The notes below the pieces were generated by a model. That model ran no database searches, was not told the DNA's origin, and saw only the letters and a list, made by a program, of their open reading frames with translations. Below, piece by piece: positions 26,701 to 41,700 of a DNA stretch of 64,000 bases (positions are counted from its first letter, which is position 1; every line of letters begins with the position of its first letter). The stretch comes from Telmatactis stephensoni. Taxonomy: Eukaryota > Cnidaria > Anthozoa > Actiniaria > Isophelliidae. Location of the stretch: the NCBI GenBank assembly GCA_029948255.1, contig JALIZF010001386.1, positions 62,001 through 126,000 of the forward strand, written 5' to 3'. The position numbers were made by a program, and so were the translations under genes.

Positions 26701-29700
26701 TATTTGAATAACCTGTTGGTTGTGTATATTTCTTTATAACTAATCTATCTTTTGACGACTAAAGAGTGTGTATGTGCGTGTGGGCAAATAACTTAACAAA
26801 GATTGTGGCATTGATAATTTCATAAACAAATCCGTTTGCGCAATAACTTTCAAAGTCAATCTTCTGTACTAGATATACCATTCCATCTGGACAGAAAAGT
26901 AAATGTCTTTTTGATTTGCTTTGAAGCCACCTTTAAAAGTTGTCCTAACTCCGCCACCAGATCTAGTGGTCAGCAGTTTAACCACACAGTCGTTCGGGTT
27001 CTTTTCTGGACGAACAGCAACAATACTTTATCGTGTAACGAATGAGGGAACGGGAACACCATTTCACAACTGGTGGAGCGACCAAGTGGTAATTCAGATG
27101 AACATTTTCTAAAGATACATCATTGTTGTCGAAGTCGGGAATTGGGCTTCAGAAAATGTGCGATTTGGCTGCATTGGTCTATATACGTTTTCCAAGTATG
27201 GGACACAATTGACCTATTAGACAAAAAACAAAAGACTCCACGTAAAAACAATACAACGTAGCTAACAAAGAATATATATCCGTTCCGGTACAAGTACTGA
27301 GACCCCTTTTTTTCCTTCTTTCAAAGAAAGAAAAAGTTCGCCGTTATAATTAACGACCACATTTTCTACTTTTTTGTAGTTCATCACAAACCTCAAAACA
27401 AAGTCTAAAACCATAATCTCGACTCCAGCATTTTCTGGAGTTCTTCCTGCAGGAAGCTTCTACGATAGGCAGATAATGTTCTTTGTTGCTCCAAAGTATA
27501 AAACCGGTGACTACACATTGTCAATACATACAGATGTCTATAACCAAGTCTTTGAGTATTTATACAAAAATAATAACGTCAAAGAAAAGAAGATCGCGAT
27601 TGTCCAGACACTACCAGACTTGGTTGTACAAAATGTAAACGCTTATGTAACAACTGATCCAGAAATAACCTTCATCTACCTAAACTTTACTGTACGCAAT
27701 CGTGGCGAAGGAAAAAGTTATGGAGCACCTTGGGTGGATACAATATTTTTATCCTCATCTGACACCTTCTCTTTAAGAGAAGCGCGAAACCTTGGTCAGG
27801 TTAATAGAATGAGTGATTTGCTCCCAGACGCAGCATATGAGGTCACCTCTGCAAAATTTAAAGTCCCAAGAGAACATTTTGGTCTTGGTTTCGTGTTTGT
27901 TGTGACGGACTTTTACTTGGCAGTTCTCGAAGAAAGTAAAGCGAATAACAATGGACATAGTAAAAAAATATTCATACCAAGAATGGAACCTGACCTTGTA
28001 GTGCAAAATTTTGCCATCCGTGGCATATCGTATGCGTACGCTGGATCAACTTTAAACGTCGCGTGGACAGTACAAAATCAGGGCAACGCAGGCACCTTGG
28101 AAAACTCGTGGAATGACCAGTTGTTTTTGTCAAGGTCAAGCTCGTTGCATAGTGCTGTAAAGCTTAGTGAGGTTTCTGTCAGACCACGTGTTCTTCCTGG
28201 TCGAGTATACAATGTTACAACTTCTGTTCGCTTACCAGACAACGCCTATGGAGAATTCTTCCTGGTACTAAACATCAACGGGTATAAAACACTAAAAGAG
28301 GCCGATTATACAAGTAATTCTGCCTCAAGGCGACTAACTGTGAGAGCAAGACCTCTTTCTAATCTTCAGGTACTTACTGTTACTTATAAGTTTGAGTTGT
28401 CAACAAGAATTCTCTTTGTCCGATGGACGGTCAAAAATGTTGGACACTCTATGAGTGGGACGATTATCTGGACAGACAGCGTTTTCCTATCTGGAACCGC
28501 TTCTGGTGTTGATGGTGTTTATAGTTTAGGGTCAAAAGATATCTCCGCAAAGCTTTCCACTCAGCAAGACTACACTACAACCACGTCGGTAACTGTACCT
28601 CGAGGTATTTCTGGTACATTTTACGTTCATGTTCATGTAAATTCAAGACGTGATCTACATGAAAGTGTTCCAGACCAGGACAATAAAAGACATGTAATTC
28701 AACCACTTGTTATCGAAGAGACACCATCTCCACTTCTGCAGATCGAAACGAAAACAAAGACTTCCCTAAACATTACGTGTGGCGAGACGTTAGCGTTGAC
28801 GTACGAAGTTCGCAACAGAGCAAATGTCGACGCTGATGTTGATTCTTGGACTGATGAAGTTTATTCCTTCAACAAGGCTGACAGTGACCTACAAGAAGTG
28901 AAGAGTTATGGCTCACGTCTTGCGTCAAAGGTCCACATCGGCGGTTTACGTGTCAACGAAACGTATCTTTTTAGTGTTAACATAACGATCAAATGCTTCC
29001 TTGGAACACCAGCAATATATTTTTATATATTTTCTGATGTCCATAACCGAACGGGTTCAAAAATCCCTGAGAAACGGTACTCCCAAAGTGCTACCGTCTT
29101 TGCTGGTCCCTTACCGGACCTTCAAGGTAGTTTTGTCAACTCTTCCTTGCAATCTCAGGGAGGAAGACCTTATACAGTTTCTATCAACTTGACTAATACT
29201 GGTAATGGATCCACTAGAGGGTACTGGTTCAACGCTATCTACTTGAGTCAGCACGTTATTCGTGATCCGTTTGATCGTAAACTGATTTCTCGTCGTATAA
29301 ATATGCCACTCGCAGCCAAGTCATCTGCTGTGGTAGACGTTGACATCTTCATTCCCTATGACATCGTGAGCAGTGATTATTACCTGCTATTAGAGGTGGA
29401 CAGTGGTAATCTTGTAAACGAAGCCAGTGAAGACAACAACATAGCCTACGTTTTGATACACATTCAAGAAACTATTAGAACTGATTTGCTTGTGTCGTCT
29501 GTTTCTACTGCTTCTACCACAGCTACTTTAGGATCAGGTAAGCGATGTTTAGTTCTTTCCACAACGGTGACATCATGTGTAGTTTGTGTAAAATGTGGAA
29601 TGCATTAATACGCATTCCAAAAATCATAAGTGTCAAGGCCCGCACAAATTCTCCCAAAAATGTTGGCCAACAACTCCCGACATTATTTCCTCCAACATGT

Positions 29701-32700
29701 TGCATCATGCGATTGAAAATCCTCAATGAATATTTACTAAAGCGTAATGGCAGATTCGTTTGAACAGGCGACCAATGATAGTTTTGAATCGATAATGGAA
29801 TTATTCTGATATCGATTTTAATCTTACGCAGAAATCCAAGTCGACTGGACCATCAGGAACAACGGCACCCAGTCTGCCTCAGGTTACAAATGCGATTCTG
29901 TGTATCTCTCAGAGGACGAAACATGGCAAATAAAGGACAGAGAAATCGATCAACCAAAGTGTGGATTTGTCTCATTACTTCCGTACAACAATGGAAATAA
30001 CAAGGACACCGCTTTCTCTTTAAAAAGACCCTTGCCACTTGTTCAACAGGGACAATATCGGGGACTTGTAAAAAGCCGTAGTAACATACGAGATCCTATT
30101 CCGGGAAACAACATAAAAGCAGGCCCAAAGAACATCAACGTTACGTTTCCAACTCTAAATATTGGAAGTTGTCTTAAAGCGGATAAAGGAACATCTGTGT
30201 ATATTATCAACGATGTTCCCTCTGAAACGACATTGATTGTAACTGCACGTATTAACGTAGTGAGCTCAATCCAAGACTTGTACTTGAGACATAACGAACC
30301 AGCATCTTCTTATTTTTACGATGCGAGCTCCAAATTCCCAACTTCTTCCAACCAGGACGCTGTAGTGACATCAACAAAGAAAGGACGTTATTATGTATTG
30401 CTTGAACGAAGTGATCTTTCTCCAGAACCTGGGGTTAAGTCGAACGTTTGTGCAAAATTGGCAAAGTTTGAAATATCACGAATTTTTCCTTCAACTTTTG
30501 CAGCTCTTGGAAACGTCACCCTCAGAGTGGAAGGAACGCTGTTTGGTTGGAGCTTGCAGGTCTCTCTGTTAACTAAAGACAAAAATTCGTCCACGGAAAT
30601 CAAGGCAAAGAGAGTTTATCGATTTAGCTCAACATTACTGTACGTGACCTTCAGCCTTCAAGGTTTATCGGTTGGAACAAAGTTTGACTTTAAGATAACA
30701 GACCAATCAAGAGGCGTTGAGGCGATGATGAACGATTCATTGACAATTAAAGAAGGGATACCTGGAAAGTTATCGATTACTGTGCAGAGACCCAGGGCAA
30801 TACGGCTCACTGACACAGGTGACATCATCGCAAGCTATCAAAATATCGGCGATACAGACCTCCAAAGTCCTGTCATCATGTTTAGTGCTACAAAGATGAC
30901 ACTGGTCCGGTATGTCCAAGATGGCAGACAGCCAAGCTTTTATGACCAACTAATAACTGTAATTGCCCAGCCCTTGGAAGGTCCTGGTGGAATTATACCA
31001 CCAAAATCCTCAGGCAGGTTAATATTTCAGACAAGTCACCTACAAGGGGGAGGAACTGGTAGGTCTAAACTCAATATCGTCTCTTTGCTTGATAATGATG
31101 AACCACATATCTTTATGGAAAGCAAAGACGAACTCAGGCCTAGCCACGTGTCCAAACGAATGTGGGAGCCTGTGTGGAAGAATTTCCTCCATTCCGTTGG
31201 AAGTACCCAAAAGTCTTTGAATCAACGGCTTTCTAGTATGGCTACGTTAATGAGTATCAATGGGCACAAAGTGAGTCTAGTAAAAGACCTTGTGGATTTC
31301 CAACTAAAATTAGCTGACGGTGCTTTAAGTGGTAAGTTCAGTATTTGCACATTCGTATGCTAAATACCAAAAGTGGCAGAAATTGTAATAGGAAAGGAAA
31401 GTAAATCATGTCAATTTACTCTTGTCTGACATTATACTCTACAATACCCTATTGTGCGTTGATTCTGTGTAACTTTCATACTTTTTATCTAAAGGGCGTA
31501 GGTTACTAGACACAATTGATCTTGATGATCAAAGTAACTCAAACTTGCTGATTCTGCAGCTAGAGCGCGTATACAATCCATTGTTAACCACACGACGTGA
31601 AAAAGGAATTTTTGGGTTCGGCTGGATTGCTCCATGGTGGTGAGTAGTATACCCTCCCTCCCTCATACAAACAATCGTCGCGGTCTCACCAGAACATCTA
31701 ACTACAGTGAATTCATCTTTAACAATGCATGGTTACCATGCTAACCACCATTGTTAAGGATGAGATAACTGCAGTTTTAAACATTTAGAAATCTTTTGCC
31801 GAGACCACGGCCGTTGTTGACTCAGTTTTTATTGCTCAAGAATGAAACAGACTTCGGGAATGGAGAAGTTAGTTAGCTGGAAAAGATTCCTATTTTTAAT
31901 TCAGGGAGACAATCATAACTCACAAGAATGATACCATGGTTACAATGATTTTTCTGAGAGAGGAAAAGACATTTCGTCTAGTACAACCGGGAATCTACTT
32001 AGGTGATGAACACGGCAACATCAAAGTGGAGGAAGACGGTAAGTCATCTTGCCGGTTGGGGTACATCAACGGCTATGGAAGATTTCATACTACAAGATTT
32101 CAATAAAAGCAATGCACTATAGGAAAGAATAGTAATTGGCTACAAATCAGATCAAATCACAAGCAATTATATGCACTTCAACTCCCTTCTATTCCTTTTA
32201 GCGTATTGCAGAGGGAAAGAATCGAACATTGATGTGTAGCACATTGATTGTTCGCGTGGAGGAGTTCGCACGTTCGATAATATCAAATGTACTGCGCAAT
32301 AAAAAAAATTCTTATTTAAATTTACAATATTATTCTCAATAGAACTTGTTGTCACTTCCATTGAGAAAGACAGCGCGGAGATTTTTGTATTTGATGCACA
32401 AAGCAAAAGACTCAAAGCAATACGTAGTTTGAATGCACCAGATGAAAACATTACTGTGTCTTCATATACATCTGATGGAAAACCCACTGTCATGAAACAT
32501 TCAAAGGGAGGATCAGTTCGTGTGGAATTCAACTCTCAAAACCTCGTACGGAAGGCTGTTTTGATCAAACCAAGTGGCGAGGAAATAATCAGGTAAAATG
32601 GATGATATGTGAACTGAGTTTGTTAGATGTCATGTTGATTTTTCTCTGTTACGACTTTGGATAATCCGAGTTCCAGATAAGATCTGAGCATGATTAGAGT

Positions 32701-35700
32701 ACTCAAGTGTTTTAACCACTACTTTTGATTTGGTGAGCGAGGTCGAATGTTTTATTTCCCGGCTAGCTCAGTTGAGATGAATATGTCTGATCTAATATTG
32801 CATTTGTATACTTATATTTTTAAGGAAAATATTGATGTGACTTATCAAGATAATGATTTCATAATGATTATGATGAGACGTTCATTTTGTGATAAATGTA
32901 AATGTAATGAAAATTAAATTGCTTTAACTGATACAAAGTTTGATATTCTTTCCAGCTTATACACCTATGACCCAAACACGCCACTTCTTATTTCCACCAC
33001 CATCCAAGACAAGACCCAAAGTTATTCTTACACGGACGATTACGACATACAAAGCGTGACCTACCCTAACGGTGCCAAACTCTCCTATTCTTTCAACGCT
33101 GACACCGGTCTTCTTGAAGAGATGGTCAGTTTAACGCAGGATGGTCGTATATCAAAGACTTTGAAGTTCAAGCACGATTGGAATGGCCAGCTAGAAGTCA
33201 CTAATAAAGAAGATAACGGTCATGTGACCTATACATTTGACGAGACAATGAATATACTATCGTTTACAGGAGGTGATGGGATACCTTTTAGTTCTGATAG
33301 CCTTGTTACAGAAACTACTGCTGTTAGAAGCCTCGTGTATGGAGACCATGTAAGTTGATTATTTGAATACAATGGAATCTCTTTAGAACGGACAGGGAAG
33401 GGCTAGAAAAAGTGCCCATATTCGCCTTCTTATAGACGTCGGGTTTATAAACGTAGTCAGTTTTGTTATGGCAAATACAGTATTTAGTGTTCTTTTTCTG
33501 ATCGAAAAGGCAAATATTATCACCCAAAGTCAGAGATGAAATGGTTCCAACACTTTGCGTTGTCACTGACAGGAAATTATTTCAGCAAATAAGGGATCAG
33601 TAATTTGAACACTATCCAATATAAAAAGGTAGAACTTATATCAATTTTGCTATCTAGGGCCAAAATAAGACGTCCGTTGCTGATTGTTAGAGAGAGAGTC
33701 GGGAATATACAGGGTTTTATTTAAACCAAGAATATATGAAGGTCGTACAAGGATTCCCTTCCTTTTTCTCAATTTTCATTTCATAATATGTCCTTGGACG
33801 TTTTTGAAAACATTTAATAATGCATTCATTTTTTTTAATCAAAGATAATGGAGAAAAAGACACTAAATACAGAGAAAAAGATCATGATTGTCGAAGACGG
33901 TAATGGTGATAAAGTTCAGTACTCGATTGGAGACGATGGAATTCCCAGGAACATCACCGATGCTACTGGATCCACATACAATTTAAGTTACAAGAACGAC
34001 AAAATCGTCAAATCTACATTTCCTGACGGGACGAAAGATACTTTTGACTACGATGATAAAGGGAACTTGAAGAGGAGAACAACGCGTAATGGACGGGACA
34101 TCATGTTTGAGTACAGAGCTGATGGCAGACTGGTAATTATGACAAATTCCCAATCATTCTGAAAAAAAGCTATTGTTATTTTCTTTTCAGACAACAGATA
34201 TCTGCATTGCTGGCCGAAGTCATACTACCTCGGGTTAAGACACATTGCATCGACATTGGACACATTTCAGAATTTATTAAACCTACACGACTTTCCAAAA
34301 TGGTGGTCTTGCACTGGATCACTAAAAATAACTGGTAACCGAAAACGAGGCCACATGGGCCTCTAAAATCATTATGACATCAAATGAGTCTAAATGTATC
34401 CTGTAGAATACACAGGGAATAGGCATATTGTCAAGAAAGGCAAATGGTCAAGAAATGAATCATCTTTCACAACTTCACAATTGACCCATGCCCGTTTTTA
34501 TGAAGAAGCATTTGCGGCCTCGTTTTCATGGTCGACCCCAGGAAATTAGACTAGGCGCAAAACTGAAAAAGTCGATCGCAAAAAGTGTAGAAGGCATTTT
34601 GGGGTAGAAGTTGGCAACATAACTATAAAAACTAATTTTTCATGCGGAATCCGAATATGACAGTTACCAAGACGTATTTTGCAATCTTATACGCGTAAAT
34701 TACGTATTTTGTGAATTGCTACAGTCATTTTATACGGCCTTTTCATGTAATTCCAAAAGTTCTCAAACTTGAAAACAATGAACATAGCTGGAAAGAGCAT
34801 ATCAAAATCAGTAAAACTGAGAAGTTTGAAGGATATCAGTTGAAAAATCAAGGAGATACGAATTTTCAAAAATCGAAATTTGTTTGTATCTCTTGCATAA
34901 CTGTAATTGTTTTATACAAAATTTCTTTTTTTGAAAATTCGTATCTCCTTGATTTTTCAACTTATGAATGCCTCCAGGTATCTGATTTTCCGAAAATGCG
35001 CCTAGTCTAAATGGCCACCACTCATCGGTGATCCACCAATTTTAAAAATCGTGAATATCCTCTTAATATTTCGCTGTCTTATACCGTAGGCCAAAAAGTC
35101 TGTGCCTGATGTCGGTCCTACTTACTATCTACACGATTCTGAAGGAAACATTATCATGGCAACGAACAAAGCAGGGACAATCACGTTGCGTTACAACCGT
35201 GACAACCAACCTATTAGCGTGACATACCCTGACGGGAGTCACATAGAGTACAGATACAATAAAATTGGACAGCGTATTGGTTTGTACGAGAATAGCACAG
35301 GATACAATATTTCCTATCACTATGACAACAATGATCGTCTTTCAGAGGTGTATACCGCTGGACCAGAGGGTGCGAAGGCGCTTCTTAAAGTTCATTATGA
35401 TTCCAGTGGTAACGTTTACAAAAATGTATTGGGAAACAACGCCTCATTGGAACAAACTTTTTACCCTGGAACAAAACGACGTCGCAAACTTGTAAACTAT
35501 TTACCAGATGGCAACGTCTCGTCCATGTTTGAATACAAATACGATGTTAAGGGTAGACCTATTGAAATAAAGTCCATCGATGGTCAGCGGTTATCTAGAT
35601 ATGATGCCGCCTCGCAGTTGATTGGCTGGACAGAGAATTACAACAATGGGACAAAGCGGTCACGTGTGTACGACTATGATAGTCGTGGAAACCGGGTTTT

Positions 35701-38700
35701 TACTGTTGATGATGGCAAACGAGAAAACTATCAAACAAACAAAGTCAATCAGTACGCGTCAGCAGGAAATGAAGAGTATGTTTATGATAAGAATGGCAAC
35801 ATGTTGTCAAGGAAAAATAAAAACTCTCGTGCAAAAGATGTCAAGTATGTGTTTAGTGAAGAGAACGTGTTGATGCAGGCAGAGACGGCTAACGAAAGGT
35901 AAATCTTAGACTGTGCTGATGTATATACCAATTTCAAATCGTTTAGGATGTTATCGGGCAAAAGGCAACGAGCGTACGCGAGTCATTCGAAAAACGTTTC
36001 TTCTGTTCATGAATGGAAATAATGTTTTATGGTTTAATATTTTTGGATATAGACATCTCTCCAAAGTTTTGAGCATTTAAAATCTGAAAATGCAAATGAA
36101 GTGACGTCACACCATGAAATGATAAATATACAAAAAACCTAAAGCGAGATGATAAACTTTGTTACTTGTTTTGCATTTGCAAAAGATTTTTATTGCTAAA
36201 ATACAAAGTATGGTGAATACCTGGCTACTTCACTCGAACGCACTTATTACGAAGCTAAAACCAAAATTTGGCAAATTCCTGGGTTGCAGATGTCTCCTTA
36301 TTTCAAATGCTTATTATTCAGTCAGTAGACATGCTCATTCAAGAATATTAAACCATCCAGCTTTTCAATTCATAAAGAAATTATTATCAATATTTCAAAT
36401 TAGGGGTTATAAGCACATGAAAATCATCTGACCACAACTACCAGAATCCTTTTCCTTTTCTACTATTCTGTTATACTTAGGAAGGAATAAACATCTGAAT
36501 AAGAAAGAAAATTCGTAAAGCATTCTGGTAGTTGTAGTCAAATGACGTCATCGTGTAAACTGCCTATTCGGATCCAGCTTCCCAACAAAACAACAAAACT
36601 CGTCAAATGCAGACTAGAGTGCTTACAATATATCCTTAAAAACTAAATTGTACTAAATAGCGCGAAATACTTTGTTTTCTATTGTTTAATTAGTGCAAGT
36701 TAGTGCAATTTCTTACAAAGTTTTGCACGGATATAGTGTAAACACTGAACTATCTATCTTAGCTAGCTAGTTCTATGTTCAATGATTTCGAAAGCGTCAA
36801 TTTCTGTGCAATTAATTATAGAAACACTCTTCTTTCATTTGTTAACTCGAGCTCAACTACCTGTCTAAATTTCAGATGTGATTTCATCTACGACTCACTG
36901 GGTAACTTGTACAAGAAGAAATGTACCAGTGGCGAGACTCGATTCATTGTGGACCCATTCAGTATCCTTGGTTCCAATGTAATCGCACAGGTAGAATACC
37001 GCCTTTATGAATGACCATAGACCAAATCGTCTAACGCGTTGCTATGTTACGTTTCCGATAAGTACGAACGCATTACCATCTGAATCTGAACCAACGACTC
37101 CATTTAACGTACAGTACAGTTGAGCTCACCATTTTGCCTCTATATTTAATAGGTACTACTTCTTTCAATGAAATATAATTGCTATGTAATGACAATCTAG
37201 GTTTCAGGAGGAGTCTCTACACTGTTCGTTCACACCAACGAACAAGGTTTATTAGCTCAATTAAACATGAATGGAACGGCGATCTACTATCAGTTTAATG
37301 GAGAGGGGTAAGTAACGTTCCTTAGTTTGTTGTAGAAAGCTGTAAAATAAGATTTCCCGGCTAATTTGCCTACAAACTATTATTATTAGCCTTATCTAGT
37401 GCATAAAAACTGTTTCATTTAGATATTTTTTGCACTAGTCCCTTCAACATTGTTGTAATTATTGTAAATGTAAAGGTAAAGTAACCCTATTTTACGTCGG
37501 CAACTTGCGCCAGTTGACTTCAAGAGTTACTGATAACCTTGAGGCCGACGGGGCGCTCATTTTACCCCCTCCCCTCCCCCCGCCCCGCCCCGCCTCTCCC
37601 GCCCCCTTCATCAGTGCTTCTTTGTTACGTATATTTAAAGCTAGTTATAGCTACACGGAAGCAAAAAAGTCGAAACAAGGATACGAGGTCAGGTCATGAG
37701 GATCGAACTCGAGACCTCGCGCACCGAAGGTCGCGCCGCGCGACTAATCAACTTTAGGAGGCAGCATGGCCGAGTGGTCAGAGCGTTGGTCTCGCAATCT
37801 GGCGGTCCCAGGTTCGATACCCGCTCTGGCCACTAGCTGAGACTGAATTTGTTCCGATTTCGATTAGTTCAAATTCAGTTTCTCGGCCATGCTTGTAATA
37901 TAGCCAACTGGTTTGCCTCCTTGCCAGTTGGGATTCTTAATTGAGGGCCATTATGTAAACTACCGGGTCACCGGTAATAATGTCTATACCCTCATTAAAA
38001 TAAAGAATTTTATTTTTCAACTATGCCATCCTTGCTCTGTGTAAATTGTAATCTGAGCAGCTCATTATTTTGGTTATTTGTATTATTATGTTTTCAAATG
38101 CAGATTTTTCCAGTTGATCTCAAAAATTAGTTAGGTCTCTACAGCGCATGCTCAGCCGAGGAAAGCCGGCCTTGTAAATGCCAATTTACACGCCACGATT
38201 CGTCGGCCCGATTTGAAATTCATTGTTTTTGCGCTCCAATTCATTTGATTTTCCTTTCAAAAAATCGGCCCGACACGAAAAAATTTCTAGCCGATTTCTG
38301 CAAATCGGGCCGATTCTTCCTTTTCCCGAATAAACCTTGTAAAAAATCGGGCCGACAATCGTAGCGTGTAAATCAGCTTTAAACGATCAAACGAGCGACT
38401 TGTTTTTAAAAAGTTTTTGTTTTTATTATTCAGCTCCGTCATCAATCTAATCGACGATAATAGAGATATTCTCAACACCTACCAATACGATCCCTTTGGT
38501 TTGGTACTCAAAGCAGAAGAAAGTGTTCCTAATGATTTCTTGTTTGTGGGTCAGTGGGGTGTGTTAAGAGAGAAAAGTGTTCCTTACCTATACCGAATGC
38601 GCTCAAGATATTATGATGCTATGATTGGTCGATTTATTAGTTACGATCCATTAGGTAAAACCTGATTCATCGTCATAAAATAGACCAGAGTATCGTGGTT

Positions 38701-41700
38701 ATCTTATCCTGGGTACCAGAGGCCCGAGAGGGATTGGGGAGGAGAAAGAGAGGGGGAGGGGGCCTGTTATCTAATCAGTGTATTTCATTTCTTACCTAAA
38801 TATTTATGATGGTAACCGGACTGAGTTAAGTCCCATTCGGTCTGTAATCATACGAGGGATAAACCAAATTACAACTTACAGTTTGATTCATATATGGGAT
38901 AAAGATCAGTCTTTCAACCAATCAGATTTGAGGAAATTGTAATAGTTATGATTGTGTAGTATATTGTATTTCTCAAAATGACTAGTTAGAATTTGAAATT
39001 ACCTTTTGAAACAATTACTTTTAATTATTTAATTACCTTTAGTTAATTTACCTTTTGAATTGCCGTAACGAAAGAAAGAAAAAATTGTAACCAAAGTTTA
39101 TAAATTTCAGTCCCATTTTTCTTACAAGTTTTGTTAAGGATCCTGACATAGAAAACTAAGTGCAATTTTGAGGTGAGAATACAACAGCGTTGCGACAAAA
39201 TATATCGTGGATTACTATCCAATACGGAATATATTTTCTAGCGAATAGTTTCAATATTTTCTGCGATTGCCCTCAAAATTATTTGAATTAATTTTCTCAA
39301 ATTGTTATTACTTTATCACGATATTCATACTGATAAAATATGTTTATAATGAAAAGGACTTTGTCAACTATCAACTTCAAAATTTGTATACTTTGGATAT
39401 TAATAATTGCTCTATTCTGTTGTCTAGGATACCGTACCTTGGAGACAAACCTCTATCTATACGCCTACAATAACCCCATGGTTTTACAAGACCCTCAAGG
39501 GCGTTTACCTGTGGTGCTCATTGGTGCAGCCATTGGAACTGTTGGTAATGTAGGTGCATATTTGGTAGGACAATGGGCAGCAGGAGAAAAGCCAACCTGG
39601 GGAGGTAAAACAGCTCTTAGTATAGTAAATGATTTGGCAGACCGGCACCATCCCTTGTAACCATAATCCTTATAGACAAGGCGCAAAATTGAAAAAGTCG
39701 ATCGCAAAAAGTTCAGAAGGCATTTTGGGGTAGAGGCTGGTAACATAACTATTCTAAACTAATTTTTCATGCTGAATCCGAATATGGCTGCTACCAAGAC
39801 GTATTCTGCAATATTATACGTGTAAATGACGTATTTTGTGAATTGCTACAGTCATTTCTACTAACGGCTTTTTCATGTAACTCCAAAAGTTCCCAAACTT
39901 AAAAACAATTACCATAGCTGGAAAGAGCATATCAAAATCGGTAAAATTGTGAAGTTTGAAGGATATCTGTTGAAAAATCAAGGAGATACGAATTTTCAAA
40001 AAGCGAAATTTTGTATGAAAACACTTACAGTTATGCAAGAGGTACAAACAAATTTCGATTTTTGAAAATTCGTATCTCCTTGATTTTTCTCATGGTATAC
40101 TTCAAACTTCACAGTTTTACTGATTTTGATGTGCTCTTTTCAGTTATGGTAATTTTTTTTAAGTTTGGGAACTTTTGGAATGACAATTCACAAAACACCT
40201 CTTACACGTATAAGATTGCAGAATACGTCTTGGTAACAGTCATATTCGCATTCAGCATGAAAAATCGGTTTAGAATAGTTATGTTACCAGCCTATACCCC
40301 AAAATGCCTCCAGGTATCTGATTTCTCGAAAATGCGTCTTGTCTATTACAAATAACATTGCATTTCCTTTCAAACCGGGTGTTATCTTAAAAGCAAACCA
40401 ACCAACCAACCAACCAACCCACCCACCCACCCACCCACCCACCAACCAACCAACCCAACCAACCAAAACAACCCACCAACCAAAACAACCCACCCACCCG
40501 CCTGCCCGCCCACAAGCCCACCAACCAACTTACCCACCCACCAAACCACCAACCAACTCACCCACCCACCAACCAACCAACCAACCCACCCACCCACCAA
40601 CCAATAAGCCAGCCAACCAACCGACCAACCAACCAACCAACCACCCACCAAACCACCAACCACCCACCCACCCACCCACCAACCAACCAATCAAACCACC
40701 AGCCAACCAACCCACCCACCAACCAACTAACCCATCCACCCACCCACCCACTCACCCACCAACCAACCAGCCAACCAACCAACCAACCACCAACGAACCC
40801 ACCCACCCACCAACCAACCAACCAACCCACCGATATTTCGAAGCATGTATCAAAACTGGACTATTGTCAATACCGAACTGTCAATTGTCAACTAACTGAA
40901 AATTGTGTTGAGCACAAGCTGTATGAGGCTCCGCCATAAAAACTTGCTCATAATAAAGACGACAAAAATATTGGCATATTTCCTCGTCAAGCAAAAATTG
41001 TCAAAGAAAACGTGTTTGTGTAGATGCAGCTTAAAGCAGTAAATTAAAGCTTTTTTAATATTTAATTTCTTTGTGATAGGTGCAGCGAGTGCTGCACTGA
41101 CAGGAGCGGTGGTCGGAGCAACAGGAGGAGCTGCAGTTGCACTTAAAGTACCTTTCGCAGTAGGTGTGTAAATACCCTGGGTAACATTATTTGACTTACT
41201 CTTGGGTTTGTTGGCCTGCAAACCCGAGAGTAAGTGAAAGCCTCTGGCCCTCAAGAATTGTCTATTCAAATTATTTACTTTAATACATACATACAATGGT
41301 CTGGCCCAAGAATAGCCTGTTCAAATTATTTACTTTACTACAAACATACATTTAAGCTAAGTAGTAAAAACTTGATTCGATTTTGAATTAAAAAGTGGCC
41401 CGATTAAATGGAATTTTTCAGGTGCCTATTTTGCAGCCAAACATGCATTCTTTGCTGGTCTAGCAGGATATGCAATCAAACAGGCAATTGATGGTAAACC
41501 CTTCAATGGCAAAGATATGATAAAAGAAGCAGCCACAGGCGCAGCTACGGCATGGCTCCCCATCAAACTTCGTAAGTATGATAAAATTACTTATAATATG
41601 ATTGAGTCGGGTTTCTTTGTTATTCATGGGGCTTTATATCGCTTACATCCCAGTCATTATGAATTCAAGGGTTTTATCTAGGTCTTCCCCAGGATTTATC

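Noticed and set aside
37762..37835. Functional tRNA gene
   Set aside because: A and B boxes are good, but the acceptor stem pairs poorly and a SINE-type body follows, so I call it tRNA-derived.
40339..40899. Long open frames rich in Pro-Thr-Asn-Gln (plus) and Val-Gly-Trp (minus)
   Set aside because: They are translations of the CCAACC/CCCACCC repeat in an intron, with no flanking coding signal.
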